From: a virus
DNA length: 62,574 bases
IMG/VR virus record: IMGVR_UViG_3300022752_003914
Location: 1 to 62,574 of that record
Strand: one strand, 5' to 3'
Each line of letters begins with the position of its first letter. Position 1 is the stretch's first letter. Below the pieces are notes generated by a model. The model had not been told where the DNA came from and did no database searches. It worked only from the letters and a program-made list of their open reading frames with translations. Positions 50,798 through 60,363 of this stretch are shown here, piece after piece. The position numbers were made by a program, and so were the translations under genes.

Positions 50798-51694
50798 TTT
50801 AACTGTTTTCTTAATATGTTTTATAATATTATTACATAAGTCTTTGATTTCCTTATCAGATAAATTCATTAATTTATCATTATTAGCCTCTGCGATATAT
50901 CTATCGAAGTCAGCTAACCCATAGGGCATATAATCACGTTCTTTATCATTTACAATATTAAAGTGATCAGGATATGTAAAGTTTGTAGTATTAGAACCTC
51001 CCATAACCACAGTACCTGGAATATTAAAACTACGTGCAAAATGTTGTCCTGAACCATCTACTCCTAAGAAGTAATCACATTGTGACAAAATAGATGCCAG
51101 CGAACGAACATCAGTAGGCCATAGTTGAATAAAATCTGTTGGACTCAGTACAGGAATATCTCTATCAGTAATCAACCAAATACCATATCCTTGAAGTTTT
51201 AATCTCTTTATTATTTCTTTGCATAACTTAAGTCTCATAGACCTACAAGATTTATCCTTAACTTCATTTTCTAAGAATTCGACATCTTTACTAAATGGTT
51301 GAAAAGCAATTATGGTATTAAAATAATTTCTTTTCACACTTAATCCAACTTTACTTTCATGTTCCTGTATATACATTTTTGGAACAGGCATAGGATCTTT
51401 ATCACCGTTGATTTCTTGATTCCAAGCATCAACAAGATGAATTTTTCCATTTAAAAAATCAATATTGTAATAAGGGTCTGGTTTAATTATTTTTGTATTT
51501 TTAATTCTATTAAAAAGGTCTTTAGTATGATTATCAAAAATAAAATTAGATAATTTTTTATTGCCCCAAAAAATTGGGCCAAATTCATGCACTACTATTG
51601 TACAATCTGGGTTATTTGTTACAAACTTTTCTAAAGCTGGAATAGATGTAAAAACCTTACTCAATTCGCCTTCAATAATTAATGTTTTTTTCAT
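50792..51694 (-). CDS. GT9-type (heptosyltransferase-like) glycosyltransferase
   Basis: 300 aa. The C-terminal half has LASILSQCDYFLGVDGSGQHFARSF, the diagnostic segment of family 9 enzymes (usually D-S-G-P-x-H-x-A), then PGTVVMGG. The first half is less conserved, with a KKTLIIEGELSKVF start. GT9 enzymes add heptoses to LPS core, but phage members may act on other glycans. It is the last gene of the unit with the two oxygenases upstream, overlapping one of them by 4 bp. Confidence 0.78.
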   Translation of the reverse strand: MKKTLIIEGELSKVFTSIPALEKFVTNNPDCTIVVHEFGPIFWGNKKLSNFIFDNHTKDLFNRIKNTKIIKPDPYYNIDFLNGKIHLVDAWNQEINGDKDPMPVPKMYIQEHESKVGLSVKRNYFNTIIAFQPFSKDVEFLENEVKDKSCRSMRLKLCKEIIKRLKLQGYGIWLITDRDIPVLSPTDFIQLWPTDVRSLASILSQCDYFLGVDGSGQHFARSFNIPGTVVMGGSNTTNFTYPDHFNIVNDKERDYMPYGLADFDRYIAEANNDKLMNLSDKEIKDLCNNIIKHIKKTVKK

Positions 51695-52296
51695 AATTTA
51701 CATTCCGTTAATGTTTTATCGTGCCCTAATATACCATAGGGAAAGGTATTAAAACTTATACTTACTCTAGTCTGATCTACCTGTACAGCATCTACTCGGT
51801 GTGTTGTACCTGAGGGAAAAAGAAGTAATGTGTTTTCCTCTGCTTCAAACCACCAATCATCACTATTAAATTGATTAAATGTTTCTGTTGGTATTTCTAG
51901 TTGTTTGTATTCAGCTTTAAGAAAATAAATTCTATCTGTAGCAAGATCACTTTGTAGATAAAAAACACCACTTATAAAGCTATTTGGATGAGCATGAGCA
52001 TGATGCCATTGTCCTTTCTCACTATAGTTAGCCCAACATTGTGTTATACGTAAAGATAGTGGATTTATAGGAACATAAACATTTTTTAAAAATGTTTCTA
52101 CACTGTTTTCAAAAAACTTTTTTAATCTGTTCATTTTTTTATGTTCTAATAAGTAATGATCAGCACTTGTCATATTACCTTGATTTGGTCTGCGTTCTAG
52201 CGAAAGAATAAAATCTTTTTCAGTTTTTGTGACAGGTTTATCCAATTTAAATATTCCAATTGGTTTTGGAAATAAACTATAAATTTGAAAATTCAT
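51691..52296 (-). CDS. 2OG-Fe(II) oxygenase (cyanophage-type)
   Basis: 201 aa from the ATG at 52296 (TAATG with the previous stop). WHHAHAHPNSFISGVFYL provides HxH-type ligands, KAEYKQLEIP and WWFEAEENTLLLFPSGTTHRV the distal His, and RVSISFNTFP the Arg. This is the classic putative 2OG-Fe(II) oxygenase of cyanophages. It sits beside two P4H-type genes and upstream of GT9, near the tail fibre genes. Confidence 0.85.
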   Translation of the reverse strand: MNFQIYSLFPKPIGIFKLDKPVTKTEKDFILSLERRPNQGNMTSADHYLLEHKKMNRLKKFFENSVETFLKNVYVPINPLSLRITQCWANYSEKGQWHHAHAHPNSFISGVFYLQSDLATDRIYFLKAEYKQLEIPTETFNQFNSDDWWFEAEENTLLLFPSGTTHRVDAVQVDQTRVSISFNTFPYGILGHDKTLTECKL

Positions 52297-52892
52297 TACC
52301 AACTCCAACTTACATAACTATATCTTATACCTTTAGTAACAGGTTTTACACCATGTGGAAATAAAAAATTGCTTGGAAAAATAACAAGTCCACCTTCTTT
52401 TAAGTCTAATGGTTCATCATTCAATATAAATAATTGACCACCTTCATAATTATTATTAAGACTTCCCAAAATAGTTAATATAGGTACACCTTTATTAACC
52501 CCATCAAATAAAGTTTGTATATGATCACAATGTTTCCTCATTTCTGTTCTAACATCATATCTATTCCATCTGATCGGTGAAAAATCCTGTAAGGCGCCAA
52601 ACCAATTTATATTTATGTAGGATAGATAATCTTTTAAAGCAAAACTTATTTTTTGTTCTATTATAGTTTTTTCTGATATTTCATCACTAGAAATATGTAG
52701 GTCGTTTTCATACTGCGTATTTTTATTTGTTATATGGTCATTATAGCTATGTTTACTCCAAGGAATTTTGTTAAGTTTTTTAACAACTTTTTTACAAAAA
52801 TTTGGCTCTAAAAAATCATTATATAACTTTATATAATCTTTTAGATTATAAGATAGCCCGTCTAATTTTATATTTTGATTATGAATTATCAT
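52296..52892 (-). CDS. 2OG-Fe(II) oxygenase, P4H-like
   Basis: 198 aa. RKHCDHIQTLFDG carries HxD, ILGSLNNNYEGGQLFI the core strand, FLFPHGVKPV the distal His, and IRYSYVSWSW the Arg. All expected catalytic residues are present. Its paralog at 52929-53456 has lost the distal His, so the pair may be one active and one inactive copy. Confidence 0.85.
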   Translation of the reverse strand: MIIHNQNIKLDGLSYNLKDYIKLYNDFLEPNFCKKVVKKLNKIPWSKHSYNDHITNKNTQYENDLHISSDEISEKTIIEQKISFALKDYLSYININWFGALQDFSPIRWNRYDVRTEMRKHCDHIQTLFDGVNKGVPILTILGSLNNNYEGGQLFILNDEPLDLKEGGLVIFPSNFLFPHGVKPVTKGIRYSYVSWSW

Positions 52893-52928
52893 AGCAATAT
52901 TTACTTTGCTACAACTTCACTAAAAAAA

Positions 52929-53456
52929 TTAATATACCCAAGAAATATAACTGTACCTAGTACCTTTAGTTACTTTAGTTATAAAATATGGATACAAAAA
53001 GTTACCAGGAAACATTACGATTTGACCCTTTTTAAATTTAAGTGGTTCATCTATTAACATAAATTCTCCACCTTCAAAATCATCATTTAATAGTCCTATT
53101 ACTGTAAAAATTGGATTATTTGTTTGTCCATCATCGCCAGTTACACTATTATGGTCACACCTAATTTCCATTTTTTTATTTGATTTAATTCTATTAAATT
53201 TGACCATTGTATGTCCGTTATATTGAGTGAACCATGGGTAATTTCCACTGTACACATAATTTTTTATTATAGGATCTAAACTTCTAGTAATATTCCACTC
53301 GATTTCTGTATTTGATAAGTATGAAGTTTCAATACCATTTTCTTTTTTCCACTGAGTGGTGTCTTTTGTTAATAGTTCTAAAGCTTGATCACAGAATTCT
53401 AATTCTGTAAATTCAAACATTTTAATAAAATTAATTAAATTGGGCTGTAATATCAT
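52929..53456 (-). CDS. Degenerate 2OG-Fe(II) oxygenase-like protein
   Basis: 175 aa. Aligned to the neighbouring P4H-like protein: EIRCDHNSVTGD replaces RKHCDHIQ, so the first ligand His is Arg, and FLYPYFITKV replaces FLFPHGVKPV, so the distal His is Tyr. The fold-defining VIGLLNDDFEGGEFML and TRYSYISWVY are well kept. It is probably unable to bind iron normally, yet the frame is open and tightly coupled to its neighbour (4-bp overlap), so it may have a binding or regulatory role. Confidence 0.75.
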   Translation of the reverse strand: MILQPNLINFIKMFEFTELEFCDQALELLTKDTTQWKKENGIETSYLSNTEIEWNITRSLDPIIKNYVYSGNYPWFTQYNGHTMVKFNRIKSNKKMEIRCDHNSVTGDDGQTNNPIFTVIGLLNDDFEGGEFMLIDEPLKFKKGQIVMFPGNFLYPYFITKVTKGTRYSYISWVY

Positions 53457-53854
53457 ATATCACCATAAATTTCTAACGTTGTATTTAATAAATTGTCTTG
53501 TACCCAAATCATATTTTCTTCATCCCAATAATATGTATTTCCATCATTGGGTTCAGGAATAGGAGCTGCCCAATCTTTTGTAATAGGGTCAATTGACCAA
53601 CTTGGAAATGGTTTAGGTAATAAAAATACATCAAGGTCAGGATCATAAGTGCCGCCTATAACTGCATACCGTGCTCTAATATTATTATTATAGCTTGTTT
53701 GTTTGTAGATTTTATCTTCACCAAACAAGTTTTTAAGATATTCTATACCTATATGTTCGTGTTCAATACCATTGTCATCTACCACATCATTGTTATCTAC
53801 TTTAACAACATTAATAACAATATTATTATTATCTAATTCTGCAAAATGTGCCAT
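53453..53854 (-). CDS. Tail-fibre-associated conserved protein (MAHFA family)
   Basis: 133 aa from the ATG at 53854. MAHFAELDNNNIVINVVKVD at the start, then YKQTSYNNNIRARYAVIGGTYD and a proline-rich section (PKPFPSWSI, PIPEPNDG) and WDEENMIWVQ at the end. The protein at 59987-60361 has the same layout. Homologs in cyanophages are found beside fibre genes. I infer a fibre-assembly or adhesin role, without a known mechanism. Confidence 0.7.
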   Translation of the reverse strand: MAHFAELDNNNIVINVVKVDNNDVVDDNGIEHEHIGIEYLKNLFGEDKIYKQTSYNNNIRARYAVIGGTYDPDLDVFLLPKPFPSWSIDPITKDWAAPIPEPNDGNTYYWDEENMIWVQDNLLNTTLEIYGDI

Positions 53855-53856
53855 TT

Positions 53857-54894
53857 TTAATTCCAAGTAAAAGAACCTGCACCTGTAAATGTGTGGAATG
53901 TATATCCGCCACTAGTTGATACACTACCACCTGTTGCAATTTGTGGTCCTGGATAACCTACAATAACAATACCTGATCCACCTGCTCCACCTACTCCGCC
54001 TCTACCAGACCCACCGCCTCCACCTGTATTAGGTGAACCAGCTTGGCCTGTATTGGCGGGAGTATTTGCAGCACTACCACCGCCTCCTGATCCACCGCCT
54101 CCTGCAAATCCACCAGAAGGAGGGCTCCCTCCCCCAGTACCACCGCCACCGCCCCCTACCGTAACAATAGATCTCCAAGTTATACCAGACCCGCCTGCGC
54201 CTCCCGTCCCTGGCGCAGGTTGAGTACCTCCAGCTGCTCCAATCCCGCCACCACCTCCGCCAACACCTGGACGACCCACACCCCCCGCATTACCTTGCGT
54301 AACTGCAACTCCTTGATTACCCGTAGCTGCTCCTCCTGGCCTAGTAATGGGAGGGCTTGATAAATTACTACCTCCACCGCACCCACCAGTGCCTCCTATG
54401 TTTGGAGCTATACCAAAAACTCCGCCACCTCCGCCACCTAATCCTGACATTGTACCAAAAGGTCCTGATAAAGATGAATTTCCACCAGTACCGCCTACCA
54501 ATGGTGTACCGCCAGGTGGATATCGTCCAGCGCTGCCGCCCCCGCCGATGCTAACAGGAAAACTGCCTCCTGGACTGTAAGGGATGACTACAGCAGAAGG
54601 ATTGACACCACTTCCAAACGGTGAATTTATATTTGTACGAATACTACCAGCACCACCTCCTCCACCAGTGTTAGCACCACCTCCTCCACCGCCAGCTACA
54701 ATCATGTATTCAGCAACAATAGCAGGACCAGGAGATTTACCATAAAAATCGCTCATTTTAATAGTACCAGAAGGAACACCTGCTAATGTTCTATATGTGG
54801 GACTGTTAATACTACTGTTAGGATTGGTTCCTGATACTCCTAATTCAACGTTAATTGCATTAAATGATATCGGCCCCGATGGTGGTAATACCAT
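53857..54894 (-). CDS. Glycine-rich tail adhesin
   Basis: 345 aa. The first 50 residues (VLPPSGPISFNAINVELG, TYRTLAGVPSG, DFYGKSPGP) are an N-terminal module known from phage fibre proteins. From about 65 to 320 the protein is dominated by glycine runs (GGGGGG, GGGGSGG) broken by short Pro/Asn/Ser blocks, which in phage adhesins form polyglycine-II helix bundles. The end SGGYTFHTFTGAGSFTWN is a typical beta-strand finish. Likely receptor-binding tip. Its coding strand is GC-rich because of GGN codons. Confidence 0.82.
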   Translation of the reverse strand: MVLPPSGPISFNAINVELGVSGTNPNSSINSPTYRTLAGVPSGTIKMSDFYGKSPGPAIVAEYMIVAGGGGGGANTGGGGGAGSIRTNINSPFGSGVNPSAVVIPYSPGGSFPVSIGGGGSAGRYPPGGTPLVGGTGGNSSLSGPFGTMSGLGGGGGGVFGIAPNIGGTGGCGGGSNLSSPPITRPGGAATGNQGVAVTQGNAGGVGRPGVGGGGGGIGAAGGTQPAPGTGGAGGSGITWRSIVTVGGGGGGTGGGSPPSGGFAGGGGSGGGGSAANTPANTGQAGSPNTGGGGGSGRGGVGGAGGSGIVIVGYPGPQIATGGSVSTSGGYTFHTFTGAGSFTWN

Positions 54895-54895
54895 T

Positions 54896-56503
54896 TTACT
54901 CTCCTTTCTCTACACAATTGACATAAACAACATTTGATGAAGTACTAAAACATTCATACTTTTTAAGTTCTTCAACTTGACTTGATAATTCTTTAATACC
55001 CTCTACAAGTAAAGGTATGACTTTTTCATACCAAATTGTGTAATATTTATCATCAATAGGTGCCGTTGTTACAACTTCTGGTAAAATATTTAACATTTCT
55101 TGTGCGCTTAATCCTACTTCACGCTGTTTACTATAACCCAATGATACTGCAACATCATTGGCTTCATAAAAGAAACCTTGTAGTTGTTTTATTTTAGCTA
55201 AAGCATTTTCAATATTTCCTAATTTTGTTTTTAATCTATCATCAGAATAATAAGCTGTTATATTATTTGTAGCACGAATTTCTCCTGTCACTGCTGAACC
55301 TGCTGTACCAACTCCCAAACTATTAAATTGCACATCATTACTTGTACCTAAACTTTGTGGAGTAGATAATGTAATAGTTCCTGCACCATTGGTAACTGTT
55401 ATTTGGTTTGCAGTACCTGTTATACCTGCTGCTACATATGTAGTGCCGTTACCAATTGGAATTTGTCCGTTAGTTGGAGTGGATGTTATACCCAAACCAC
55501 CTCTTCCCACACCTAATGTACCTGTAGCTATGTTACTAGCATTAAGTTGACTTAGACCATTTCCATTACCAGTAATTAAATCAGTAACATTTAATGTACC
55601 ATTAATATTTGCCCCTGTACTTGTAAATATTACTTCGTTTGCAGAACCACCTATGCTAAAATTAATATTACCATTAGCAGTTGGTATATTAATATTACTA
55701 TTTCCATTTGCTAAAGGAAATGATACACTAGCAGATATACCTGTTAATTGACTACCATTACCTATATAAAAATTAGCAGTAATATTACCATCGGCATTTC
55801 TTTGTACAATCGTATTTGCTGTAGCTGATTGACTTGGAGTATTTCCTTGTAACGCATTTGAGTTAAGATTGGCTACAACTGTAGTTGAAGTTACGACTAA
55901 AGGAGCTGTGCCTGTAGATACGTTACTTATCAGTTGCGGAGCAGTAACATTTGCTGTTGCTAGTACCTGTGCTGTTCCCAAATTATTTACGTTGGCATTA
56001 CCTGTTGCGTTTAATGTTCCTGTAACATTAACACCTGTAGCAGTTGTAATTAAAACATTAGCTGTACCACCAACGCTTATGTTTATATTACCATTTGCTG
56101 CAGGTGCATTAATATTACTATTTCCATTAGCTAATGGAAAACCTGCACTTGCAGATATACCTGTTAGTTGGCTACCATTACCTATATAAAAATTAGCAGT
56201 AATATTACCATCGGCATTTCTTTGTACAATCGTATTTGCTGTGGCTGATTGACTTGGAGTATTTCCTTGTAACGCATTTGCGTTTAAATTTGCAACTACA
56301 GTTGTTGATGCAACAACAAATGGTGCAGTTCCTGTTGTTACGTTTGATTCTAATGTACTTGCAACAACTTTTGTTGCATTAAGATTACCTACATTGGCAT
56401 TAGCCGTACCTATAGAGAACAATCCGTTGGCTGTTATTGTTGTTATATTGGATATTGCTTGTGTGTCGGAAATAACAATATTTCCAGTGACTTTTATTGC
56501 CAT
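54896..56503 (-). CDS. Tail fibre with C-terminal S74 chaperone domain
   Basis: 535 aa. Two near-identical 140-aa repeats carry ATANTIVQRNADGNITANFY and IGNGSQLTGIS, predicted as repeated beta-structure of a fibre shaft. The C-terminal part, YYSDDRLKTKLGNIENAL, QGFFYEANDV, VGLSAQEMLNILPEVV and a coiled coil (IKELSSQVEELKKYE), is the intramolecular chaperone/S74 autoprotease domain that trims itself after trimerisation. Second gene (in transcription order the first) of the fibre cassette. Confidence 0.88.
   Translation of the reverse strand: MAIKVTGNIVISDTQAISNITTITANGLFSIGTANANVGNLNATKVVASTLESNVTTGTAPFVVASTTVVANLNANALQGNTPSQSATANTIVQRNADGNITANFYIGNGSQLTGISASAGFPLANGNSNINAPAANGNINISVGGTANVLITTATGVNVTGTLNATGNANVNNLGTAQVLATANVTAPQLISNVSTGTAPLVVTSTTVVANLNSNALQGNTPSQSATANTIVQRNADGNITANFYIGNGSQLTGISASVSFPLANGNSNINIPTANGNINFSIGGSANEVIFTSTGANINGTLNVTDLITGNGNGLSQLNASNIATGTLGVGRGGLGITSTPTNGQIPIGNGTTYVAAGITGTANQITVTNGAGTITLSTPQSLGTSNDVQFNSLGVGTAGSAVTGEIRATNNITAYYSDDRLKTKLGNIENALAKIKQLQGFFYEANDVAVSLGYSKQREVGLSAQEMLNILPEVVTTAPIDDKYYTIWYEKVIPLLVEGIKELSSQVEELKKYECFSTSSNVVYVNCVEKGE
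55741..56280 (-). repeat. Direct repeat in tail fibre gene
   Basis: Blocks 55741-55860 and 56161-56280 differ at only about three positions and lie exactly 420 bp apart, giving two 140-codon repeats. The high DNA identity points to recent duplication or gene conversion. Confidence 0.9.
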
Positions 56504-56572
56504 CTTCGCTCTCCTAAGAACTCGGCATCAAAAGTTATTAAACAATTGATACTAATATAATATTTAGTCCAA

Positions 56573-58936
56573 TTAGGGTACTTTTACCACTTCTCGCAAA
56601 TCTCTCTCAATTAAATTTTTAAAATGTTCGGGAATATCATTTCTATCTTTCATTAATAACAATGATTCTTTTGATTGTTTGTAAAAACTATTGTACCAAG
56701 CTGTAATTGCTTTAAAATATTCTAGTCCATATATTCCAGGATATTGTAAATTTGTCAATGGTTTAGTAGTATCTGTTGAAACAGATAAACCAATAGTAGC
56801 GTATAAATAACTTGCTTGATAATCTTTATTGTTATAATGATGTTCTGCAAACAAATAGTAAGCTTCAGGTCGTTTAGGATTTACTGTGATTGCACGATTA
56901 TACAATCCAGCTACGGTAAAATTTCTATTTTTTTGATGTTCAAAACATTTAGCCATTTTAATCAAAGATTCATATTGTAAATCAATATCTTCAGTTCTTT
57001 CTGCTGCTCTTAGATAGTAACTTACTGCTGCTGCTGTTTGTCCTTGATTATGATAATCTACTCCTAACCAAAAATTAGTAATTGGGTTGTTAGGATCATC
57101 AATAAATTTTTGTAAATTATTAAATTTTTGCTCCACTTTAATAGGGTTAGGAAATAAAAACTTTTCTACATTTGGTAAATCAAATATTTGTTTAGGCAAC
57201 AAACTTCTATCATATTTTTTGTATAAATTACGTTTTGCTTTTAATGGTTTAGTCAACTCTTTTTCTAACAAAGATGCTGTTTCATTTGACAGGTTATTAA
57301 CAGCGTCTAAGTTCCCTGAATGACCATAATTAGTTGCTTTAAGTAATTTGCTTGTAGTATCACCCATCCAAGTAAAATGCCAACCTAAATCCTCTACACG
57401 CTTATTATTTTCTGCAATATAAACAACTGGATAACTTTGTTGCATTCCTGATCTGTAAGTGTTGGGTCTTTGTTTTCTAAGATGACTTGGTAATGCAAAA
57501 TACATTGATTTATCCCACGGTATATTGTTACCTGCCTCATCAACTAATCTATGATCCCCTTGTCCTTCTAACAAAACCAATGGTATCTTTATTAATTTAT
57601 CAGGATTTTCTCTAGTTAACCTTGACAAGTATTCTACATGATTAGGATTAATTATCTCATCAATATCGCTAATTATGAAAACTGTATCTTCATCAAATTC
57701 ATTAAAAACGTGATGTAAACTATCTCTCTGAAGTCTTTCCCTTACCCAAGCTAATACACTCTTACTATCATTTGCCATATCAGAATGAATAGTATCAATA
57801 GGTAATATCTCTTTAGACAAATCTCTTGTTTGAAAGTCATTTTTTAATACTCTTACTTTAGTTTTGTCAATTTTTAATTTATCAAAATGCTTTTCTAAAG
57901 AAAACTCTTTTTTCTTACCAGCAAAAGTTACGTTTGATTCACTCACAATAAACAAATCTACTACATCTTTAAGCATATTATATCGTAACTCAAACAATTC
58001 TATTTCGTTAAAATACATAGTGTAGTCAACTATCTTAATTTTCTTAAATTCAGGTAGTAAAAAGTTTCTAACTCTAGGTAATTTAAAAATTTCTTTTGGT
58101 AATAATTCCGTAGGGTATGGTTTAATATGGTAATTATATTTGGAACCAATTTCTTTATACTCACCACTAAGTATTTTTTTTGTTTCAGCACTTAAATTGT
58201 TAATATGTTCAATAGCTGCACTATGCAATGTTGATTGAAGCTTTAGTCTTTTACGTTCTATATCTCCCATCCAAGTAAAATGCCAACCTAAATCTTCAAC
58301 AACAACACCATTTTCTGTGATTGTAATAGCAGGGTATGGATTTTCAAATTCGCTTCGTAAACTAGCAAAACCTTTTGTTTTAACTTGTTGCTTAGTACAA
58401 AACATTAATGACCTATTCCATTGTACAGGTATATTGTTTTCATCATATACTCTACGGTCAGCACTTCCTTCTAACAAAACAATTGGAATCTTAATTATAT
58501 TATTTGGATGTTCGCTTGATACTGTAGCAATATATCTTACTGCATCAGGTTTAGGAATTTCATCAACATCACTATGCATAAAGATAGTATCATCAGGAAA
58601 CTTGTCAATTATATCTAATAAGGCATCTTTTTGTTTACGCAACCTAGTAAAATTTTTAATACTACTTAATTTTTCTATTCTTCTTGCATCATACGCATCT
58701 AATGGATGTGTGTCTAAGTGTTCATCACTTGTATTTACCTCTAATACAATGAATTTATCCATATCTAAACCAAGCTCTTTAATAAGCTTAGTTCCTGTAA
58801 ATGGTTTAGGAATACCAGTAAACGTATGATTTGCTTCGCTTATAACAAAATAATCAACAACATCCTTTAGCATATGATAACGCAGTTCTAACAATTCTGC
58901 GTCATTATTAAACATAAAATTATCAACAATAATCAT
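56573..58936 (-). CDS. Double GT17-like glycosyltransferase with TPR tail
   Basis: 787 aa. Two homologous GT17-type (MGAT3-like beta-1,4-N-acetylglucosaminyltransferase) domains: the first from MIIVDNFMFNNDAELLELR with VDYFVISEANHTFTG and FMHSDVDEIPKP, the second from IKIVDYTMYFNEIELFELR near residue 298 with VDLFIVSESNVTFAG and FIISDIDEIINP. Both keep the DxDE metal motif and WHFTWMGD. From about 610 the C-terminus is helical with TPR-type repeats (YHNQGQTAAAVSYYLRAAER, LYNRAITVNPKRPEAYYLF). It sits between two fibre cassettes and may decorate the fibre or virion. Confidence 0.85.
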   Translation of the reverse strand: MIIVDNFMFNNDAELLELRYHMLKDVVDYFVISEANHTFTGIPKPFTGTKLIKELGLDMDKFIVLEVNTSDEHLDTHPLDAYDARRIEKLSSIKNFTRLRKQKDALLDIIDKFPDDTIFMHSDVDEIPKPDAVRYIATVSSEHPNNIIKIPIVLLEGSADRRVYDENNIPVQWNRSLMFCTKQQVKTKGFASLRSEFENPYPAITITENGVVVEDLGWHFTWMGDIERKRLKLQSTLHSAAIEHINNLSAETKKILSGEYKEIGSKYNYHIKPYPTELLPKEIFKLPRVRNFLLPEFKKIKIVDYTMYFNEIELFELRYNMLKDVVDLFIVSESNVTFAGKKKEFSLEKHFDKLKIDKTKVRVLKNDFQTRDLSKEILPIDTIHSDMANDSKSVLAWVRERLQRDSLHHVFNEFDEDTVFIISDIDEIINPNHVEYLSRLTRENPDKLIKIPLVLLEGQGDHRLVDEAGNNIPWDKSMYFALPSHLRKQRPNTYRSGMQQSYPVVYIAENNKRVEDLGWHFTWMGDTTSKLLKATNYGHSGNLDAVNNLSNETASLLEKELTKPLKAKRNLYKKYDRSLLPKQIFDLPNVEKFLFPNPIKVEQKFNNLQKFIDDPNNPITNFWLGVDYHNQGQTAAAVSYYLRAAERTEDIDLQYESLIKMAKCFEHQKNRNFTVAGLYNRAITVNPKRPEAYYLFAEHHYNNKDYQASYLYATIGLSVSTDTTKPLTNLQYPGIYGLEYFKAITAWYNSFYKQSKESLLLMKDRNDIPEHFKNLIERDLREVVKVP

Positions 58937-58937
58937 A

Positions 58938-59939
58938 TTAACCTATCTTAATAAATTGCGGTAAAAGAGATTTTGGCATTTTTAAAATAAATGCTGCGTT
59001 ATCTTGAAACCCAAAACTAATCAGTAAATTATCTTTATATTCTGCCATACCAGCACAAAACTCTATTTCACCTGTCATGAAATGAAACATTTCACTTGTA
59101 GCAGTTAAATTATAATTTTTATCCCAATATACGAACCTATGACGATATTTTCCGTCTTTTCTACCTTGTATATCGTTATAAAGATTTACTTCATGTGTAA
59201 TTGCGAGATGTCCATCTTGCCAAGGAATAACTTGACTACTACCTCTTAGATCATTAGGTAGTGGTAACCTTTTTGATTCATCTAATATAACTGTTGTACA
59301 TGTATTATCAACAATATTTGCGTATACAACTTCAGTAGGATTAGTCCATTTTACAAAATGATATGGTTTATCATTTATGGGCATCCAATTTTTTTCACAA
59401 TAGCTTAAGTTTTTACCTGGAGCTGGTATTTTATGTCTGTTAACTTCTTTTACATAATCCAAACCAATTTCAATTTCTTGTAATTGCATACGGCCTGAAC
59501 CTTTAGTATTATCATCTCTACGTACACCACACAAATAATATTTGTTATCCCATTTAAACAATCTGCAATCTTCTAGACCAATAAAGTGCCATTGTGGTTG
59601 TTGGTCTAATTTTGATGTATCTACTTTATGAAATTGCTCCATTTCTAAATTTTCATTAAACCTCAACAAAAAATTCTTTGTTGTTAATGTCATATCATTT
59701 TCAGGGTGCAAATATTGTAATGGGCCCCATGGGTGAGCAAAAACTTTAGTTTCGCTATGATATAATGTGTAGTTTATATGTCGTAGATTACATAAAATTT
59801 TGTCATTATCAACAAAAATTGATGGATTCATCAAACCAGTACCACCTGTATATTCTTCTGGTAATATAATAGGGTGTATTGAACCACCATTTTCTATAAT
59901 ATATTTTACAATACCTTTTTCAGCTATATTTTTATCCAT
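58938..59939 (-). CDS. Beta-propeller glycosidase/phosphorylase-like protein
   Basis: 333 aa. Signatures: NPSIFVDNDKILCNLRH, FIGLEDCRLFKWDNKYYLCGVRRD, KNWMPINDKPYHFVKW, RGSSQVIPWQDGHLAITHEV and EFCAGMAEYKDNLLISFG. Repeated blades with an E-D-x-R motif are typical of five-bladed propellers of the GH43/GH130 type and of related uncharacterised plant and phage proteins. Whether it cleaves or only binds a glycan is unknown. Located next to the double GT17 gene. Confidence 0.5.
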   Translation of the reverse strand: MDKNIAEKGIVKYIIENGGSIHPIILPEEYTGGTGLMNPSIFVDNDKILCNLRHINYTLYHSETKVFAHPWGPLQYLHPENDMTLTTKNFLLRFNENLEMEQFHKVDTSKLDQQPQWHFIGLEDCRLFKWDNKYYLCGVRRDDNTKGSGRMQLQEIEIGLDYVKEVNRHKIPAPGKNLSYCEKNWMPINDKPYHFVKWTNPTEVVYANIVDNTCTTVILDESKRLPLPNDLRGSSQVIPWQDGHLAITHEVNLYNDIQGRKDGKYRHRFVYWDKNYNLTATSEMFHFMTGEIEFCAGMAEYKDNLLISFGFQDNAAFILKMPKSLLPQFIKIG

Positions 59940-59986
59940 ACTTATCTCAAGATTACCTTTTATTTAGTGCTTAAAATAGTCTATGA

Positions 59987-60361
59987 TTAAAAATGAACTT
60001 CTTTCCAAACTTGATTAACTTCGTCCCATTCGTAATTTATTGTATCGGTAGGTTCGGGCACAGGAATAGGTGGATCCCAATCATAAGTAGATAAATTTAA
60101 TATCCAACTTGCAAATGGTTTAGGTGGTATAAAAGCATCTAATATTGCATCATATGTATAGCCTATGCCTGCATAGTTTCCTCTAAAGTTTTTATTATAG
60201 CTTGTTTGTTTCCAATTAGTGTGACCACCTGACCACTTAATCAAAAAGTTTATACCTAAGGATTCTTGTTCTATTCCATTTTCATCAAGTAATACATTAT
60301 TGTTAACTACGTTGACTTCAATAACAATATTATTTTCATCTAATTTTGCGAAATGTGCCAT
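59987..60361 (-). CDS. Tail-fibre-associated conserved protein (MAHFA family), copy 2
   Basis: 124 aa. MAHFAKLDENNIVIEVNVVNN, WKQTSYNKNFRGNYAGIGYTYD, PKPFASWIL and YEWDEVNQVWKEV correspond point for point to the protein at 53453-53854. It directly follows a Gly-rich adhesin gene, the same context as copy 1. Confidence 0.72.
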   Translation of the reverse strand: MAHFAKLDENNIVIEVNVVNNNVLLDENGIEQESLGINFLIKWSGGHTNWKQTSYNKNFRGNYAGIGYTYDAILDAFIPPKPFASWILNLSTYDWDPPIPVPEPTDTINYEWDEVNQVWKEVHF

Positions 60362-60363
60362 AA

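Noticed and set aside
54347-54580. Proline-rich plus-strand frames opposite the Gly-rich adhesin (also at 60551-60913).
   Set aside because: Gly codons read on the complementary strand give Pro codons. These are shadows of the adhesin genes.
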